Assembly: GCA_033977485.1 (NCBI GenBank)
Contig: CM066991.1
Span: forward strand, 55,902,850-55,966,849
Reading direction: 5' to 3'
DNA from: Hydrangea macrophylla
Lineage: Eukaryota; Streptophyta; Magnoliopsida; Cornales; Hydrangeaceae
Length of the DNA: 64,000 nucleotides
A program made the translations under genes and the position numbers. The first letter of the stretch is position 1, and every line of letters starts with the position of its first letter. The notes under the pieces are model-generated. The model did not search any database. It was not told where the DNA came from and saw nothing but the letters and a program-made list of their open reading frames with translations. Positions 11,288-21,444 of the stretch are shown here, piece by piece.

Positions 11288-12250
11288 GTGGATGAAGACC
11301 CTGAAATGGAGGACCTATTCTACTTAGAAGAGTTGGACCTTGGCTTAGGAGAAGTGAAATGGTGGGATGGGAAGCGTTTCGATGATTCCGTATGGGAAGG
11401 TATTGAGATCAACAAAGGAGTTCCAGATTGTATATGGGGAGAAGGAGATGTGCAACACTTGACTAGGGCAGGAAGGCACTTCAAACTGCCACAACTAGAA
11501 GGGGATCACCCGAAGAGAGAATCAGGCAATAGAAAGGGAAAAGCAGTCAATGTGCTGCAAGAAGAGGATGAAGAACTCAAGCAGCTCAAGAAAACACAGG
11601 CCAACATATCCATTTAGAGCTTCCTTATGGCTTCCACAAACCACAGGCAGGCAATCTTTGAAGTTTTAAACAGTTTCGATGTGCCTATTGATACTACTCC
11701 TGAACAGTTGGTAGCCTTGATTAAGCCCATGGTGGAGAACCCTATTATATCCTTCATTAATAAGGACCTTCCTCCCAAGGGACCTTGTCATAATAGGTTG
11801 CTCCACAATGCAATCCAAACTTTGGGAATAAGGGTTTCAGTTATTTTAGTTGATAACGGTTCCGCGCTCAACGTCTGTCCTATGCAAACCTTACAAGCCT
11901 TAGGTATTTTGATGAACAAGCTGCAAGTCTCAGACCAATCCGTTCGTGCTAATGACAACACTCAGAGGAAAGTGGTTGGGGTATTGAATCTGCTAGTTAC
12001 TGTTAGGCCCGTTAGCGAGAATGTAGAGTTCCAATTGATTGACATAGGGGCCTCCTTCAACCTGCTATTGGGAAGACCGTGGTTACATGATATGTGGGAT
12101 GTACTTTCAACCCTTCACCAAAAGATCAAGATGGTAGTGGAGAATCAGATAGTAGTTCTATTTGGGGATTCTAGGATTTGTACTGCTCAAGATGTAGTTG
12201 CATTGGAGATACAGTTACCCGAACAAGGTCCTGCTCTTGGTGGGTTTTAA
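11288..12250 (+). pseudogene. Aspartic protease region (element 1)
   Basis: Two adjoining open frames. 11288-11617 is an acidic spacer (DEDPEMEDLFYLEELDLGLG). 11627-12250 holds the retropepsin-like domain: VILVDNGSALNVCP at about 11848-11881 is the active-site loop and FNLLLGRPWLH at about 12057-12089 is the conserved C-terminal motif. The catalytic loop reads D-N-G-S instead of the usual D-T/S-G-S/A. That is a single-residue departure next to the catalytic Asp, and element 2 keeps DTGS. The family protease cleaves the Gag-Pol polyprotein. The 207-codon frame is open, but the polyprotein around it is interrupted. Confidence 0.8.
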
Positions 12251-13156
12251 GATTAATGCTTTGGGAATGGAAGAGCCATTAGGAAAGATTGCATCGTACC
12301 TTGATGATTATACAAATCCCATGATACCTCCTATTATAAATAAGATAAAGTTCTTCCCGGGTATGGGCTTAGGCCATAGGCAGCAAGGTATAGCTAGTTT
12401 TCCAAATTTTTCTAGACAGAAAAACAAGAATGGTTTGGGGGTATACGGCAACAAAGGGGAAAGCTAGCAAGCCCAAAGGCACCAGACCTCTCAAGAAGAC
12501 TCTCAATGGTTCTTGCTTTAGGAAGGGGAAGACTTTTACAACTGTGGCTTCTTGCAGCCTTGGTATGACCATGATACAAAGAAGAGGATCCCCGATTTTG
12601 AGATCTTCTTTTACTGCAAGCCATTGGGAGAGGAGTAAATAGAAGAGGGACAAGCTGAAAAGACCATTCAAGCAGATTGGGCAGAGAACATTGACAAAGA
12701 TCTATGAAGTTGCTGTAGGGGGATGGACCTTAGGACGAGGAAGACTTGAACCAAGAGGTGATGACACTATAAGAGGAAATGATGTATGTCTCCAAATTCA
12801 TCAAGAAAGCTGAGGGAGAGCTCAAGAATTGGAAGTATCAGGAAACACTGCCCCAGAAAGGGGACTTTTCTAAAGTTTTCGAGTCTGTAACCGGATCCGC
12901 ACCTGTTAGTGGACCGGAGGTTATTTTTCATTATGTTTTTGAGGCTATTACTAGGGGTAAGATATCTGATGAGTCTGATGTTTAGTCTGCTATCGAGTCT
13001 ATTAAAAACTTCCAAGCTATTAATAAAATGAACTCTAATTCCACTTACTCCGATGTGTCTAATTCTGAATGCATAGCTCCTAATGAAAATAATGAAATCC
13101 CTACTAATTTAGAAAGGCTAATTAAAATAGATGAAAGTAAATCAGTTTAAAAAGTA
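12251..13156 (+). pseudogene. Protease-RT linker with G-patch-like motif (element 1)
   Basis: Decayed coding sequence between protease and RT. The frame at 12198-12467 contains FFPGMGLGHRQQGIASFP (12351-12404), the same motif as NYFPGMGLGRHQQGICEFP in element 2. It resembles a short G-patch (glycine-rich nucleic-acid/helicase-interaction motif). The rest corresponds in outline to the 52394-52957 linker of element 2 but has frameshifts and stops. Confidence 0.55.
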
Positions 13157-14167
13157 GTGGAAGATACTTTGTCAATAAACCTAGGGACTGCGGAGGATCC
13201 CCAAGAGGTCCAAATCGGTTCAACACTTAATCAATGTGAAAAGCAAGAATTGATTGTTTTACTTAAAGAGTTTAAAGACGTTTTTGCTTGGTACTATGAG
13301 GACATGCCCGGAATCGACCATGAAATTGTCCAATACAAAATTCCACCTTTTCCTGAATCTAAACCTATAAAACAAAAACTGAGGCGAATGAGACCCGAGC
13401 TGGCGCTCAAAATTAAAGAAGAAGTGGAGAAACAGTTACAAGCCGGTTTCCTAATCGTAACTAAGTATTCGGAGTGGGTGGCTAATATAGTACTTGTGCA
13501 TAAGAGCGATGGTAGAGTGTGTGCATGCGTAGACTTTTGAGTTCTAAACAAAGCTAGCCCTAATGATGACTTCCCACTCCCACATATAGATGTTGTAGTT
13601 GATATTACCTTCGGGCATACACTGCTGTCTTTCATGGATGGATTTTTGGGATACAATCAGATACTCATGGCACCAAAGGATAGAAAAAATACCACCTTTG
13701 TCACACACTAAGGTACATTCTTCTACAGAGTAATGCAATTTGGGCTCAAGAATGCTGGGGCTACGTATCAAAGGGCTGCTACTCACTATTGCACGATATA
13801 ATCCATAAAGAGGTAGAAGTATATCTAGACAACATGATAGGAAAAATAAAAGAGAGGGAAGACAATATAGGAGTGTTGAGGATGTTCTTTGAGAGATTGA
13901 GGGAGTTTAAGATGAGGTTGAACCCAATGAAGTGTGCATTTAGAGTAACCGCGGGGAAATTATTAGGGTTCTTGATCACCAAGAGATGTATAGAAGTAGA
14001 CCCTGCTAATATCAAAGAGATTCTGGAGATGAAACCACCTAGGTTGGAGAAGGAGGTAAGTAGTTTCTTGGGAAAAATTCAATTCATAAACTACCTCATT
14101 TTAAAGGTGACCACCACCTGTGAGCGGTTGTTCAAATCATTAAAGAAAGAGGAGAAATTTGAGTAGA
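13157..14167 (+). pseudogene. Reverse transcriptase (element 1)
   Basis: Ty3/gypsy RT. The N-terminal part (13157-13540) reads KDVFAWYYEDMPGID, then RMRPELALKIKEEVEKQLQA. The palm/fingers continue after a TGA stop (VCACVDF*VLNKASPNDDFP). The active-site box at 13822-13839 is YLDNMI where gypsy RTs have YVDDM, so the second catalytic Asp is Asn. A frameshift at about 13780 and further stops follow, and the thumb/connection starts within 13789-14166 (GFLITKRCIEVDP). The enzyme is dead by several independent lesions. Element 2 RT (51114-52087) aligns throughout. Confidence 0.9.
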
Positions 14168-15062
14168 GTGAACCCTGTTAGAAAGTCTTTGAGAAAATCC
14201 AAGCCTACATCCAGAACCCACCTATTTTATCATCGCCTGTCAAAGGTAAACCCTTGCTCTTGTACCTGTCAGTAACCGAGGATGCCATAAATTGTATGCT
14301 AGCTTAAGAAGACGATGAGGGCTATGTGGAGAAAGCCATATACTATATGAGTAAGAGGATGGCCAGATATAAATTCAAGTACCCACAGTTAGAGAAAACC
14401 TATTGGGCCTTAGTTTGGGCATCCCGCTGACTTAGGCACTATATGTTATCTTTTCCTGTGTTGTCATAGCCTGGATGGACCCGCTAAAGTACCTATTAGA
14501 AAAGCCTACATTGATAGGAAGGATGGCCCGTTGGACTCTGAACTCATAGAATTTGATTTGAATTACATCATGAGGAAATCTGTCAAAGGGAGAGCAATAG
14601 CAGAATTCTTAGCTGACCAAGCGATATATGGTGATAACGTTAAAGGATTCTCGTTCCCTGATGAGGATCTCATGGCTATTAGTCAAGGGATGTGGAAAGT
14701 GTACTTCGATAGTGCCGCTAACTAGAAGGGATATGGAGTTGGGATAGTGCTTGTATCTTCGGATGGTGCTCACGCGCCATTGATTGTCAAGCTAAACTTT
14801 GCTATTACTAATAATATCAGCGAATATGAGGCTTGCACAATTAGACTAGAGATGGCCCTAGGACTAGGGACAAAGAGGGTTGAAGTGTTTGGGGATTCAA
14901 TTTTGATAATTTCGCAAGCTAGAGGGTACTGGAAAGTGAAGGAGGAGAAGTTGAAACCCTATCATGAGTACTTGGAGAGTTACAAGCAAAGTTTGAGGAA
15001 ATCACATTCTTCTACCAACCTCAGGATGAGAACCAATTTACAGATGCTTTAGCCACCCTAGC
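14168..15062 (+). pseudogene. RNase H region, two RNase H-like segments (element 1)
   Basis: The first segment (14230-14480) matches the gypsy RNase H/connection (GKPLLLYLSVTEDAINCMLA, YMSKRM, TYWALVWASR) with stops. The second, at 14690-15050, has YFDSAAN*KGYGVGIVLVSS, ISEYEACTIRLEMAL and GDSILIISQA, carrying the Asp-Glu-Asp positions of an archaeal-type RNase H. A duplicated RNase H is a recognised mark of the Tat lineage. The in-frame TAG after SAAN and the frame break near 15000 disable it. Confidence 0.8.
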
Positions 15063-15093
15063 CTCAATGATATAAATACCTGTTGGAATAACC

Positions 15094-16418
15094 ATGAGGC
15101 CCTTGATCATAGAAAGAATAGAGAACCCATCCTACTATTATGTTACAAACCTAGAGGAAGAAGAGGATTTACCTTGGTATAGTGACATCTGGAAATTCAT
15201 AAGTGAGCAAAGATATCCTAAGGGAGCCACGGAAAATGAAAAGGGGGCAATAAGGAGGCTATCATCCCAATATATCATACATGGAGGGGAATTGTACCAA
15301 AGATCACACATAGGAAAGAACCTCCTGTGTTAAGATAAATGCAAAGTTGAAAGGATGATGGAGGAAATTCACGCAAGGATATGTGGCCCTCATATGAATG
15401 GGCACATGTTAGCAAAGAAAATAGTAAGGCAGGGGTACTACTAGTCCACCATGGAACTTGACTGTTGTAAGTATGTAAGGAGATGTCACCATTGTTAGAT
15501 CCATGCGAATGTTATGCACACCGCGCCGTCAGAATTTTATAGCCTCACTACACCTTGGCCATTCTCAGTATGGGGGATAGATATAATTGGAGAAGTGGTA
15601 CCGAAGCTGTAGAACTGGAACAGATACATCGTAGTAGCTATCGATTACTTTACGAAGTGGGTGGAAGCAGCATCCTATACGAAGTTAGAAGCTAAAGACG
15701 TGGCTTGATTTATCAAGCATAAAATCATCTGTCTGTATGGGGTCCCTCATTAGATCATATCCGATAATGTGTCGCATTTCAAAGCAGAGGTACTAACATT
15801 GCTGGAAAAGTATAAGAGCACCCACCATAAGTCATCACCCTATAGACCACATACCAATGGGGCGGTAGATGCTATAAATAAGAACTTGAAGGCAATTTTA
15901 CAGAAGAAGGCAGATATGTATAAGGACTAGCATGAGAAGCTACCGTTCGCCTTATGGGGATATAGGACATCTATGAGGACATCCACTGGAGCTACGCAAT
16001 ACTAGTTGGTGTATGGGATGGAGTCTGTGCTGCCAATAGAATTAGAGATACCTTCTTTGAGGGTAATGGCTGAATGTGAGCTGGCGGCATCCCAATGGTT
16101 GAGCGAAAGGTATGAAGAGGTGGCACTGATAGATGAGAAGAGATTGGAAGCACTGAATCACGTCTGAGAATATCACCAGAGGATAGCTAGGGCTTACAAC
16201 AAGAAGGTTTGCCCAAGGAAGGTCGCTAAGGGTGACCTAGTCTTGACAAAATTAAGAGTGCCAGTTTTTGATCCAAGAGCAAAATTTAAGCCCAATTGGG
16301 CCAGACCCTACCTAGTTAAGACCATTCTTAAAGGGGGAGTAGCCTACTTAGAAAACCTAGACGGCCTTGAATTTAAAGAGTCCATTAATCTCGATAACCT
16401 CAAGAAGTATTATGCTTA
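15094..16418 (+). pseudogene. Integrase (element 1)
   Basis: N-terminal zinc-binding region (HARICGPHMNGH, then CCKYVRRCHHC), then the catalytic core: WGIDIIG (Asp near 15580), IISDNVSHF (Asp near 15763) and TNGAVDAINKN near 15868. The third position is Asp where element 2 and the family have Glu (GAVEAANKN). The C-terminal domain is clear (FDPRAKFKPNWARPYLV) and ends LDNLKKYYA followed by TAG. At least nine stops interrupt the core; many can be restored by TGA to CGA, TAG to CAG or TAG to TGG, i.e. transition-type decay. Confidence 0.9.
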
Positions 16419-16972
16419 GCCCACCCATGCACATCCTACCCGAACTATGAAAATAGACCTGATTCCCGCTAGGGGATACGTAGGTAGCCTGGAGATAGGT
16501 TCGGTCCAAGTCCTTAAGTTATTCGCATTCGTTTATCACACAAGGGCCAAGCCCTTCCCAATCTTGATTTCCTTTACCTATCCCTACATTAGAGGCAACC
16601 CTCGTCTTGAAGCCTAGCCCTTGTTTTAAGAGGGCAAGCCCTATTCTTGAACCAAACATTAATGTAAATTTCAAGGAAAAGATTCAGGCATGCACTCAAA
16701 AGATCAAAATAAAACAGTTTTGAATCGATAAGTTAAGCATGATAAGATTGGTATAACAAAGAATTAGTAAAAAAATGCTAAAAGTAGACTAAATAAGGAG
16801 AATCCTCATGACCGGGTTTATTGATTGAAGTTTCATTCCACTACTAAAAGATAAAATGAAAGCTGAAAAGTAAATGAAAAGAGGGATCTATGCTATTCTA
16901 AAGACTAGTCTCAAAAGCAGGAGTCGGAGTCTTCCTCATTCCCTTGTCTTTTTTTATTTTATCTCTTTTTTT
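16419..16972. other. Spacer between integrase and antisense genes (element 1)
   Basis: Non-coding. Just after the integrase stop it carries one copy (16441-16490) of a motif found repeatedly in these Tat elements: CGAACTA, then GACCTGATTCCC, then GGGGATACGTAGG. The rest (purine-rich, with imperfect AAGCCC/GGGCAAGCCC repeats at 16540-16640) shows nothing else. Confidence 0.6.
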
Positions 16973-17855
16973 CTATATAGTCTTGATTACATCTTTTGAT
17001 GGAGCTAGAGAGAAGGAGTCCTTGTTGTGTTCTATGGATTGGCGCAGTTTCCAACGCTTCTTAAAATAAGGGATGTCCGAGGCTTTATGAACAACTTTCT
17101 TAGGAATCCCGAGAGGATGGATAGGAACTTCTTGAAGGTGATTGAATTGATGGAGAATCCGACTGGGAAGATAAAAAGACCACAAATGGAGACCCAGAAT
17201 ACTAACGCCAGAAATTGAGTGCATAATAAAGGTAGAAAGTCTTGATCTCCCACCAATCAATTTTCCATTGAATATACCCATGAGGAAAGCCGTAGAACCA
17301 GATAGTCCAATCTTGTAGAGATTCATGGAGGCGAGTAATTTCCCGAGTATGATAAAGAGTAGAGAAGGTGGATAAATGCTTGGGAGGACCCATGAGTTTA
17401 GTTCTTTCAAGAAGCCATACCTGCAGCAAGATCATGGTCCCATGGAAGCTTTCTACGAAACTTGCAGAAGTCTTGTCCAATCCAGTTATAGTTTTAGCTA
17501 AGCAGATCATCATTGGATTCTTTCCTTTACGTACCTCTACAGCTACGTTTATAAGCTTCACATCCGATATGGTAGTACCATCATTGAAAAGGAAGTGGGC
17601 AAGCATACACAAAGCAAGAATACCCTGTTTGTGTTCACGAGCAATGGTAGGATCATCCGAGAACAAGAGCTTGATGAGGGGGAATAGTAAGACATGACCC
17701 CCTACAATGAGATCATCGCAATTGGGAAGAGTCAGCCCGCTTATGGAAGATAATAAGGGAGAATACCTAGAATGATAAGAATGAAACACGCCTAGCATAA
17801 TGGAGAATTCTTCAAGGGTTGGGCATAGCTCCTCACAATTGAATAACAAAAACAT
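16973..17855 (-). pseudogene. DUF7745-like gene, antisense cargo of element 1
   Basis: The minus-strand frame from 17855 runs 217 codons (MFLLFNCEELCPTLEEFSIMLG...). It shares the ELCPTLEEF signature and the LALCMLAHFLFNDG and LLQVWLLERT segments with the element 2 copy (47015-48045). After a frameshift near 17210 the reading continues in the 17410-16973 frame (LPSRILHQFNHLQEVPIHPLG...), matching the C-terminal part of the family. The domain resembles the plant-specific DUF7745 family, whose function is unknown. The N-terminal WDP-x-FxF part is not recognisable upstream, so the gene is truncated or decayed at its 5' end. Transcription would oppose gag-pol. Confidence 0.65.
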
Positions 17856-18429
17856 GATATTTAGGATCTCAACAAGAGATTGTAGCTTCTATAAAGTTTA
17901 TTTAGGGCCTCAGGTGACGAAGAGAGAATAGGCTATCCAAACCAAAAGGTAGGAAATATACGCATTCAAGACTGCAAAATGTATCCATCCATTTGAATAG
18001 AGCATGAACGATGATAGTTGCTATTAAAAAGATGTTTTAGGATGAATATGAATGAAAAGAGAGGAGTTTTGAGGGCTTACACAAAGTGTCAAGTCAAAAT
18101 TGGGAAGAATTGGGAGTCCAAAGTCGAAAAGAAGTCCAAAAATTGCTAAAAATCATCAAAAATCACAAAACAGTCTGAGAGCCATGGTGGCAGTCATGTG
18201 AGTGTTGCGTGGCACTATTGAGTGCCATGTGGGACCTTTAAGTATTGCATGGCATCCTTGAGTGCCACAATGGTTCCCCCCTTCATCTCTCCTTTGTGTA
18301 GATGCATCCGTAGGCGTTTTCGTTGGTTTTAGGCCTCCGTTTTGAGTCAAAATAGACATTTTTGTTCGTTCAAAGTCTTGTTATGTGAGTGAAAAGTCCT
18401 ACCGTGTGTTTTAAATCATTCACTCCTAG
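17856..18429. other. Spacer between antisense PMD and DUF7745 genes (element 1)
   Basis: Non-coding apart from short frames. It contains a phrase array at 18182-18270, which lies 330-415 bp upstream of the DUF7745 frame in that gene's orientation. Confidence 0.5.
18182..18270. repeat. Phrase array, GTGGCACT...AGTGCCA type
   Basis: Four decayed copies of a phrase containing TGGCA and TGCCA half-sites (GGTGGCAGTCATGTG, CGTGGCACTATTGAGTGCCA, GCATGGCATCCTTGAGTGCCAC), giving short inverted repeats. Form and spacing resemble the palindromic phrase arrays in the LTRs of this window, but the sequence differs. Confidence 0.7.
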
Positions 18430-20637
18430 TCATAAAAGAGTAGTAAGAGTCTTTGAAGGTCCCCCATGGGCATATGCCATCCATACAATTCAAGCAAGAG
18501 TTCAAGTGAAAATACAAGAAAGAAATCCATGAGTACAATCCATAAGTCAAGTACAGTCATCCATAGTAGTGCAAAAAAAGTAAAGATAGAGCATAAAGCT
18601 AGTCTCGAGGGCGTATCTTGCCCACATTTGACCTTCTCAGCCGCAGTCACGGCGGTTCTTCCTCTTCCTCCTCGTCTTCTTCAATGATGACACAACAAGA
18701 AGAAATAGAACGTCTAACCGGCTCTGGCATTGGTCTAGTAGGAGGCTGGTGTGATGATGATTCCCCCTATTGCATTTCCAATTCTACTATGTGCCTCTGC
18801 CCGACATACATTTCTTTGTGCTGAAAGGAAAAAAAAACTATTAATCAAATAAAAAAAAGGGGAAAAGTGAGAACGAGAAAGCATATATACATTCATTGAC
18901 TTCATTAGCATAAATTGCATTGGTTTATGGATATGCTCATCTCACCATGCTCGTCTTTTCAATGTCAAACTGGGCGGAGCAAGAATGTAGGGAACGTCTA
19001 ACTAATTTAAGCTGTTAAGAAGACAGAGAAAAAAAAGGAAAGGTTAGAAAGAAGTCATTGAAACTAGGGGCAAGGCTCGAGAATTTTACCTTGTATTCTA
19101 GCCAATGGATCCATGATCTCAAGCTAGTGACTATGCTCTAGTGTTCTTCCACATAGGGTGTTGGGATGAAGGCCACATTTGAGGAGATGCATTGGAAGTC
19201 ATGAGGGATCATCTCTAGTTTGCAATAGGGAACCTCGCGATCATAATCATCTAAGGTAGGAACGGTCCAGCCAATGATAGGGAGGTCAGAAGTAAAATAC
19301 CTTGTAGGTGTTCCCTCATATGAAGATCCTGTCCCTTGGACTCTAATGCTAGAACTCCTCGCTCCTCCAATAAAAGGCCCTCTCTACAATGAAAGAAAGT
19401 TTAGCAAGCCGAGCAATGAAAATAAGAAGAAGAGAAGCTAAGAAGGATTCATATATTGGCGCGACCGGTCCTAGGGAAATGAGACATAAGATGGGAAACC
19501 CAAAAATCTTCGTAGCCCCTCCTATCAACCACTAGTTGCATCCCATCCACTCCCATGAGGGCCTCCCAGAGGTCATCACCCCAGAGCTTGTGAGCCTAGC
19601 ATGTTAGGAGGAGGGATGTCAGGTACAATGAAGTGATCTAGGAGGCATGCTTGCCTTAGTACCCTCTCTCCCAAGTACCAAGCGGTGACGTAAGGTCCCG
19701 TGAATAAGATACATTGTTTTGATAATCAAATCACTGATGCTTTAGGAGCCTTCGTAGCTTGAGGAATTCTAGACCAAGAATCCCACATCACCTAGTTCCT
19801 GGTAAGACGATTTAAGAATTCCCGACATTTTTTAAGATCGTGAGCCCTAACTTTCATGCCCACCTTCTTCTTTACCCACTTAAGGCCTCTTGGGAATAGA
19901 CTAGCACTCAAATCCATAGGCTTACTAACAAGCATCCCAAGATACTCGAAGCTCCATAACTGTCAAGCAAGAAGAGAAGAGAGAAGACCATTAGAATGCC
20001 ATTAGAAAAGAAGAGAAAAAGAGAAGAAGAGAATGAATGGAGTGATACCTCCCAAACCCTCCAAAAGTCTCCAACTGAGGGTGAGCACATTCGAGAAATT
20101 TCTCCCATTTGCTTATAGAGAATAGCTAAGCTAGCATCGCCTTAATTGAATATATGGATTCGATCCACATTAGCCAAGCTCCTTTAAGATTTATAGATGA
20201 ATCTGGTCCGCCTCGACACTAAAAAGGGAGCACCCTAGGATGTACATAATAAAAGCTTGGGTAATTTGGTCAGTAGTGAATTGGTTGTATCTTTGGAAGG
20301 TCTCGAGAAGCCAAGCATAAGGAACTGCTCTACTCACCATTCTAGGTCGATATATTCCCAACAATTTAATCACCCTTTGCCTAGAAGTCTCTAATGTAGG
20401 GTCCGTCATAATTGGTTCTCCTCCTACCCAAAGCCCGGTAATCATAGAAAAGTCGTTCGGGGTCATGGTCATCTCCCTAAAAAGAAGATGGAAGGTGTTA
20501 GTGGAGTCCCACCACCTTTTTGCTAGACTAGAAAGATGCACCAAGTCGTTGGAGCTACTCACCAAGAGTTTCACAAACTCGTCAAAGCCGGGGTTTGCAC
20601 TTTGGTTTTCACGACATCCGGGAGTCCCTTGTACCAT
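18430..20637 (-). pseudogene. Plant mobile domain (PMD) gene, antisense cargo of element 1
   Basis: The minus-strand exon 20637-20191 has the PMD core: SLAKRWWDSTNTFHLLFREM, MTMTPNDFSMITGLWVGGEP and QAFIMYILGCSLFS. After a frameshift it continues MGEISRMCSPSVGDFWRVWE, then a GT-AG intron at 20048-19960, then LWSFEYLGMLVSKPM. Further decayed exons read WYLGERVLRQACLLDH (about 19690) and DLWEALMGVDG (about 19550). The intron sits at the same codon (after RVWE) as in element 2. PMD proteins of plants (Arabidopsis MAIN/MAIL1 family) act in genome stability and transposon silencing. Whether a transposon-borne copy does anything similar is inference. The N-terminus is cut at about 20638 by a junction with an LTR relict. 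Confidence 0.8.
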
Positions 20638-20640
20638 TCA

Positions 20641-20790
20641 TAGCCGGGGCTTCCTATCTCGTACCTTAACCCCTGAACTGAGTTCTTTGGTGACGACGAG
20701 GCGGTGCTCTCTATCCATTGGACTTGATAGATTTAGTTTTATTGGTTTCTTTTATCAAACCAAGTAGCGTCTCTATTGGTGAGGATCTCT
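20641..20790 (+). mobile_element. LTR-end relict, Tat type
   Basis: Resembles the 3' end region of the Tat LTRs here (TTCCTATCTCGTACC, TTCTTTGGT, AACCAAGTAGCGTCTCT; compare 32944-33050). It is decayed and abuts the truncated PMD gene. 20791-20949 shows nothing recognisable. Confidence 0.5.
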
Positions 20791-21230
20791 CCGGATTTAG
20801 CCTTGTGGGATAAACATGGATTACTTACTCGTGTAGCCTCGGATATGGATCATGGGCATCGATTGTTGCCTCGAGTTGGATAAAAAGCCCCCTGGAATCC
20901 AAAATATGTGAAATCCAAATCAGTCGGATTGGATAAAGGCTAATGAAGAGTGTTGGACCTCACTCGTGGTTATTGATATGAGATTTGAAATGGGACAATC
21001 AAGCTGGCTTAATCCTTCTAGGCCCCTAAGCTTGGTTTGGGTAACCAATACGACCAAACTCCAAACTATTTTTTTATGGAAAGTAGAATCCATTACCATT
21101 CCAACGGTATATCACAAGCTCAGTTTGGGGGTCGTATGCATTTTTTGTGAATTTTGAACAAAATAGGGCCTTTTGCAAATACGGAAGCCTCTGGGGGCCT
21201 AAACAGAATAATTTGGGTATCTAAGGAGTA

Positions 21231-21290
21231 GTGCCGCCCGCGGCACTAGTCCACTGCAGTCGTGGCACAAGCCCAGTGTCGCAGTGACAC
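21231..21290. repeat. Palindromic phrase array, GTGCCGCGGCGGCAC type
   Basis: Three decayed copies (GTGCCGCCCGCGGCAC, GCAGTCGTGGCAC, GTGTCGCAGTGACAC) with linking CTAGTCCA and AGCCCA. They end about 145 bp upstream of the TATA box. This is the same array as at 41685-41746 and 59184-59222. Confidence 0.85.
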
Positions 21291-21435
21291 TCTCCCCCAG
21301 AGCAGTCAATTTTTGTAATTTAATTTTATGGTCCAAATAAAATAATTGAAAGCCAAAACGACGTAGATTCTTGTTCACAGATGTTTGAGACCAATGGAAG
21401 CACTTTGTAAATCCCAAAATTACCCCAAATTGGCC

Positions 21436-21444
21436 TATATAAAT
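21436..21444 (+). promoter_or_regulatory. TATA box of element C LTR
   Basis: TATATAAAT within CCTATATAAATCCCCC. The equivalent site in the element 2 LTRs is at 41531-41540 and 59031-59040 (minus strand). Confidence 0.6.

Larger units (their letters stand above)
10651..20640 (+). mobile_element. Element 1: 5'-truncated Tat-lineage Ty3/gypsy retrotransposon
   Basis: Plus-strand order: partial gag, protease, G-patch-like linker, RT, RNase H, integrase. These are followed on the minus strand by a DUF7745-like gene and a PMD gene. The left end cuts gag at TFEQLFDAGTKIEDALRDGK, so the 5' LTR, PBS and gag N-terminus are missing. On the right, PMD breaks at about 20638 against an LTR relict, and no 3' LTR of its own can be assigned. 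All pol domains carry stops, mostly explainable as C-to-T or G-to-A changes. The domain order and the antisense cargo match element 2. Confidence 0.85.

Noticed and set aside
13294..13656. 120-codon minus-strand frame
   Set aside because: Shadow of the element 1 RT on the plus strand.
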